Source: CAWJHE01 sp963842455
GTDB lineage: Bacteria; Chloroflexota; Anaerolineae; Anaerolineales; UBA4823
Assembly (NCBI GenBank): GCA_963842455.1
Contig: CAWJHE010000010.1
Location: forward strand, 51,264-115,263
Length of the DNA: 64,000 nucleotides
Reading direction: 5' to 3'
How positions within the stretch are numbered: position 1 is the stretch's first letter; every line of letters begins with the position of its first letter. A program made the translations under genes and the position numbers. The notes under the pieces were generated by a model. It searched no databases, was not told the origin of the DNA, and worked only from the letters and a program-made list of their open reading frames with translations. This document shows, in pieces, positions 60,208 through 64,000 of the stretch.

Positions 60208-60945
60208 ATGACCCCCATTTAGGCCGTTTTTTCCAGCCGGATAGTATCGTACCAGTGGCGACCCAAGGGGTCCAGGCTTTTGATCGCTATGCTTACGCTA
60301 ATAATAACCCGGTCCGCTACAAAGATCCTACAGGTCATTGGATAGAAGTCAGTATTTGATATTGCCTCTATTGCCTATGATATCTATGACATCTCAAAGA
60401 ACGGGTTGAATTGGGGCACTGGTTTAGCTCTTGCTGCAGATGTTGGTAGTTTGATATTACCAGGGGTCACCGGGGGAGGCGTGGCTGTAAGGGCGCTAAC
60501 CCATGCTGATGAGGTCGTCGATGTTGTAAAAGCGGTAGATGTGACTGGTGATGTCATTCAAACAGCCAATCAAGCAGGAAATGCTATTCAAGCTGCAAAT
60601 AGACTGGATAATTTAGCGAATGCAGCAGAATATGGAATTAAACCATATAATGAACTGCGCTTAGCGACCAAAGGAACCGGTCTCGAAGCTCATCACTTGA
60701 TTGAGAAAAGATTTGCCGAAGCACTTGGGCTAGATCCGAATAGCATTCCAAGTGTGGCTGTCACAAAGGGAGAACATCAGGTTTTTACTAATTTTTGGAG
60801 AGAATTGATCGGTTATAGTACAGATAAAAATAAGGATATCATAACAACGAATGCTACAATAGATGATATTTGGGCGGCTGCACAGCAGATCTATGCAGAT
60901 TATCCAGATTTATTGGAGGAAGTTAGAAAATTTCTTGGGAAATAG
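60208..60945 (+). pseudogene. Orphan Rhs core fragment with AHH-type nuclease tip (cassette 3)
   Basis: A short core remnant (DPHLGRFFQPDSIVPVATQG to YKDPTGH) is followed, after a +1 shift near 60350, by a linker typical of polymorphic toxins (GLNWGTGLALAADVGSLILPG). The tip contains GLEAHHLIEKRFAEALGLD and VTKGEHQVFTNFWREL. The Ala-His-His motif followed by a downstream His fits the HNH/endonuclease VII-like AHH toxin group, which cuts nucleic acids. No start codon in front, so it is a silent cassette. Confidence 0.65.
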
Positions 60946-60962
60946 ATAAGGAGTATTTTGCC

Positions 60963-61796
60963 GTGGAAATATATCACAAGGTTGCTATTAATGCCGATCA
61001 TAGCCCAGAATTCTATGCCAGAATTAAACAGTTGGGCATCGAGCACAAAATATCTCCATTGCCAGGTCAGAAAACCGGCGGGGTTACATTTAGAATTCCA
61101 GAATCAGATCCAAATTGGGCAGAGGTTCAGCGCCTGATTGATGTATATGGCGCTTTTGATATCATTGGAACAGATTTCTCAACCGAGGAGATGATTAACT
61201 CGGAATGGAACCGGCTAGTACCCCTGCACGAATGGGGTTACCCACAACCCGAAAATAAAATGCAGTGGCGTCAGGCTACTTACCAGGACATTTGTCCGAA
61301 GTGCGGGATTCGTGATACACAGAAAGCGCCCTTCAGGATAAAGAAAGAACCAAGTTTAGGTAGAAATCATTTCTTCGCGCTATACTGGGCATATGTATTG
61401 TTTTGCAGGTTTGATGTCCTGGAGGCATTCAGAGAGAATAAGATCACCGGATATGATACCTGGGATGCAATTCTTCACTCCGCCAACCAGCCTTCGAGCA
61501 CCGTTTCGCAGTTGGCTTTCCCTGTAATCACCCAACCAGGATTATTTGATGAAGACAAATTGAGACCGGAGAAATGCACAGAGTGTGGGATTACGAAATA
61601 CGCCCATCACAGGCGTGGAAAGTTGAGATACAAAAGGGATGCATTACAGGATTATGATTTTCAATTGATCTATGAATGGTATGGAAGCGGAAGTCGCATT
61701 GGCTTTAGAGAGATACTCGTTTCTAACCGTCTGGCGCGCCTGATTATTTCAAGAGGTTGGCGAGGGATAACCCTCAGACCGATAGAACTGATTTAG
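60963..61796 (+). CDS. Zinc-ribbon protein after cassette 3 (immunity candidate)
   Basis: This 277-residue protein uses a GTG start at 60963 with AAGGAG 9 bp before it. It contains two Cys pairs (DICPKCGIRDTQ and EKCTECGITKYAHH) that may bind zinc. No signal peptide. It directly follows the nuclease tip, the usual place for an immunity gene, though it is larger than most. No family recognised, and it could be an unrelated cargo gene. Confidence 0.55.
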   Translation: MEIYHKVAINADHSPEFYARIKQLGIEHKISPLPGQKTGGVTFRIPESDPNWAEVQRLIDVYGAFDIIGTDFSTEEMINSEWNRLVPLHEWGYPQPENKMQWRQATYQDICPKCGIRDTQKAPFRIKKEPSLGRNHFFALYWAYVLFCRFDVLEAFRENKITGYDTWDAILHSANQPSSTVSQLAFPVITQPGLFDEDKLRPEKCTECGITKYAHHRRGKLRYKRDALQDYDFQLIYEWYGSGSRIGFREILVSNRLARLIISRGWRGITLRPIELI

Positions 61797-62044
61797 ATTA
61801 GTACGGTCGCATGGAATTAATACCTTTTCGAGTATTGAGAAGAAAGAATCTGACAGAATTCCCCAAGTAAGCTTTCTATTGCTGGCGATTGTGTTAAATA
61901 ATTACTTATGACTGCTTATAGGATCCCAATCGAACCATTGATAACAAAACTTTTTCCGGGTATGAACCTTAATAATTGAATAACTAAGTCGAATAGTGCG
62001 AATATTTATGAGAACAAAAAACAGATGAATCATAAGTCGCCCTA

Positions 62045-63649
62045 ACCAGCCTGAGCTACGACGCCCTGGACCGCCTGCTGAGCGCCTCCGCTAGCGGGGG
62101 AAGCAACGGTTTGGGGGATTACAGCCTGGAGATGGGCTACGACCCGGACAGCGGCAACCTGAGCCAGAAGGGCGAGCTGCATTACCGGTGCCTGGACAGC
62201 ACACACAGCCATGCGGTCACCGCCGTATCGGACGGCTGGCGCTATGAATATGACCCCAACGGCAACCTGGTGCGCAAAGCCTACCGGCCGGGGCTGTATT
62301 TCCCGCTGGTGCTGCTGACCGAACCCGAAGAAACCCTGGGAGAGCCGCCGGAGAGCCAGGCTGAGCCAACCTCTCCCTACCCGCTGCCAGAAGAGCAAAG
62401 CTGGGCTGAACCTGCTGGGCTGCTAGCCTGGCTGCACAGCGCCTGGGATTTCATAGGGCGTCTTTTCAGCAGCGGGCAGCACACCGCCCTGGCCGCCGCA
62501 CTGCAGCAGGACGACCCGCCCGAAGCGCCGGAAGAAGTTGAGTATGGTTATGACCCCGAGAACCGCCTGGTGAGCGTGATCTCTGGTGAGATGCAAGCCA
62601 GCTTCGTGTACGATGGGGATGGGCAGCGCGTGGCATCCGTGATCGCTGGGGAAGCCACGGTGTACATCGGGGAGGTCTTCGAGTGGGAGGTGGCCACCAA
62701 CAGTATGAGGCGCTACTATTACGCCGGGGCGCAACGGGTCGCCACCCGTACAGGCAGCGCTGGTCCCGTATGGTTGCTGGGCGATCACCTGGGCAGTACC
62801 AGCGTGGCCGCCAACCCGGACGGCAGCCTGCTCAGCCGCCAGGGATACCTGCCCTGGGGCGAGCTGCGATTCGCCGAGGGCAGCCTACCGGGCAGGTACC
62901 AGTTTACCGGCCAGGCTTCGTATGAGGCTGAGTTCGGGCTGTATTATTATAAGGCGCGCTGGTATGACCCCCATTTAGGCCGATGGATACAACCTGACAC
63001 GCTTATACCTCTTGGGCAAGGCGTCCAAGCCTGGGACAGGTATTCTTATGTCAATAATTCGCCTGTGAATTATACGGATCCATCGGGACACATGCTTAGC
63101 GAGTGCGGTCTTGATAATCAAGATTGTAATGCAAAAGAAGGAGAAGAATTCAGAGACTATGTCTATAATGTTATTCACAACGAGGAAGAAAGAAGAGAAA
63201 ACAATAGAAAATTAGATACTGCCGTCACCATTTTAGAAATAGCTGCTAGTGTAGTTTCGGAACCTGTTGACTGGGCAATTACGATAGACGAGTGTTTAGA
63301 CGGGGAGTGTGATCCTCTTGTATTGCTCGGATTCTTGCCATTGATACCAGGCAGTTCGATAGATGATATTGTGGCTGCCGTAAAAAAGTTAAATGGTAGT
63401 GAGCTTTCAGTTGATGAAGTCTTAGATTTAGCCATTCAATTTTTAGGGAAAGATTATGTGGATATGGGTAACGGTCGTTTTCTTTCTGCTGATAATCTTC
63501 GGCAGGTTAGGATGAGTTATGATGATATATTGGGAAAACACGCTGACGGTCCGCATATTAATTTCGATGTATTAGGTCCAAATCTGACAAAGCCCGGCTT
63601 TTTTACACATATATTTGGTACTATACATATTTTTCTTCACGGGAGGTAG
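62045..63649 (+). pseudogene. Orphan Rhs core fragment with alternative tip (cassette 4)
   Basis: A longer core copy begins abruptly at LTSLSYDALDRLLSASA (62045) after a stop codon. It follows the main gene through EATVYIGEVFEWEV and LLGDHLGSTSVAANPD to YTDPSGH (about 63091). The 185-residue tip ends in FLGKDYVDMGNGRFLSADNLRQVRM, then KHADGPHINFD and a final His-rich segment. This resembles small C-terminal toxin domains common in Rhs proteins. The Glu/His content suggests a nuclease, but I cannot name the family with confidence. The core is intact over about 350 residues without frameshifts. Confidence 0.7.
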
Positions 63650-63652
63650 AAA

Positions 63653-63925
63653 ATGATTCTGCAAATACAAATTCCAGATTCTGGAGATATCAGTTCAATA
63701 TGGGAACCTGATTTTAAAATCTCAACTAAAATATCTTATCCAATTTCGAAGAACGACTCTAAATCTATTCTGATCAGCATGAATAGTGCCGGTTTGATAT
63801 CCATGGCTCGCCATCTTTTGTGGCTGGCTCAAGACGAAAGATATATCGGTCAGCATTTTCATTTTGATGATATTAATTCTTTGGAACCGGGGTCGGTTGA
63901 ATTAGTTGTTGAAAAAATTAAATGA
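63653..63925 (+). CDS. Candidate immunity protein for cassette 4
   Basis: This 90-residue soluble protein starts 3 bp after the tip with GGAGG before it. The pattern SILISMNSAGLISMARHLLWLAQ, then IGQHFHFDDINSLEPGS and a final beta strand, resembles a small family of immunity proteins found next to Rhs tips (possibly the Imm32 type; from memory, not checked). Close coupling supports a toxin-immunity pair. Confidence 0.65.
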   Translation: MILQIQIPDSGDISSIWEPDFKISTKISYPISKNDSKSILISMNSAGLISMARHLLWLAQDERYIGQHFHFDDINSLEPGSVELVVEKIK

Positions 63926-64000
63926 GCAGAGGATAGGATCGATTTTCCACTGCCCTGTCAATGGGTGTCAGGTTTCTCGAAGCCTGTCCAGAGCTGAGCG

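Overview
The window looks like a chromosomal segment of a fermentative, anaerobic member of the Chloroflexota, most likely class Anaerolineae. This is inferred from gene style, not from a marker gene. The clues are a Cys-rich/one-TM/Pro-Thr linker/LysM protein, a pair of CooC-type ATPases, Pro/Thr-rich secreted proteins, a citramalate-dependent ilv-leu operon and large YD-repeat (Rhs) proteins. No rRNA, tRNA, CRISPR array or intact insertion sequence was recognised.

Layout. (1) 0.25-16.3 kb: mostly housekeeping genes, namely exonuclease III, an aldo/keto reductase preceded by a palindrome-rich repeat patch, a thiolase, a secreted cyanophycinase-like protein, cysS, two CooC-like ATPases (the second frameshifted), a cytidylate-kinase-like protein, hpt, an M24-fold protein, a Mut7-C/ubiquitin-like protein, and a DNA polymerase III alpha gene broken by about nine +1 shifts. 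(2) 16.5-31.1 kb: a catabolic island reading rightward. It holds an RpiR regulator with a strong promoter and two operator-like palindromes, an opine dehydrogenase, a 1230-residue protein fusing a B12 domain, a mutase-like barrel and a GlmL/MutL-type ATPase, a complete peptide/opine-type ABC transporter, a C45 amidohydrolase and an ornithine-racemase-like enzyme. Relics of an older peptide transporter lie on the opposite strand at both edges. (3) 31.3-35.7 kb: a LacI regulator, a LysM protein, a possible PD-(D/E)XK protein, a hypothetical protein and a histone-deacetylase-fold deacetylase. (4) 35.7-37.3 kb: an island of noncoding repeats, including almost five 129-bp tandem units. (5) 37.3-50.4 kb: the branched-chain amino-acid operon ilvD-ilvB-ilvN-ilvC-leuA-(71-aa ORF)-leuC-leuD-cimA-leuB-pheA. 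It is preceded by a 38-codon leader peptide extremely rich in Ile/Leu/Val codons and an intrinsic terminator, a textbook attenuator arrangement. (6) 50.7-64.0 kb: a secreted Rhs/YD-repeat polymorphic toxin gene with its tip, followed by three orphan tip cassettes. Each cassette restarts inside the same conserved Rhs core and each tip is followed by a different small candidate immunity gene.

How the parts work together. The island in (2) suggests uptake of a peptide- or opine-like compound, oxidative release of an amino acid (perhaps ornithine), racemisation to the D form and a cobalamin-dependent carbon-skeleton or amino shift by a self-repairing mutase. The operon in (5) makes isoleucine from pyruvate via citramalate, plus valine and leucine, under predicted ribosome-mediated attenuation. 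The locus in (6) is probably a contact-dependent competition system with exchangeable toxic tips.

Caution: cooC2, dnaE, leuA, cimA, leuB and the Rhs gene are disrupted as assembled. In the five conserved genes every shift is one surplus base, and removing them restores normal family lengths. Sequencing error and true decay cannot be separated from this sequence alone.
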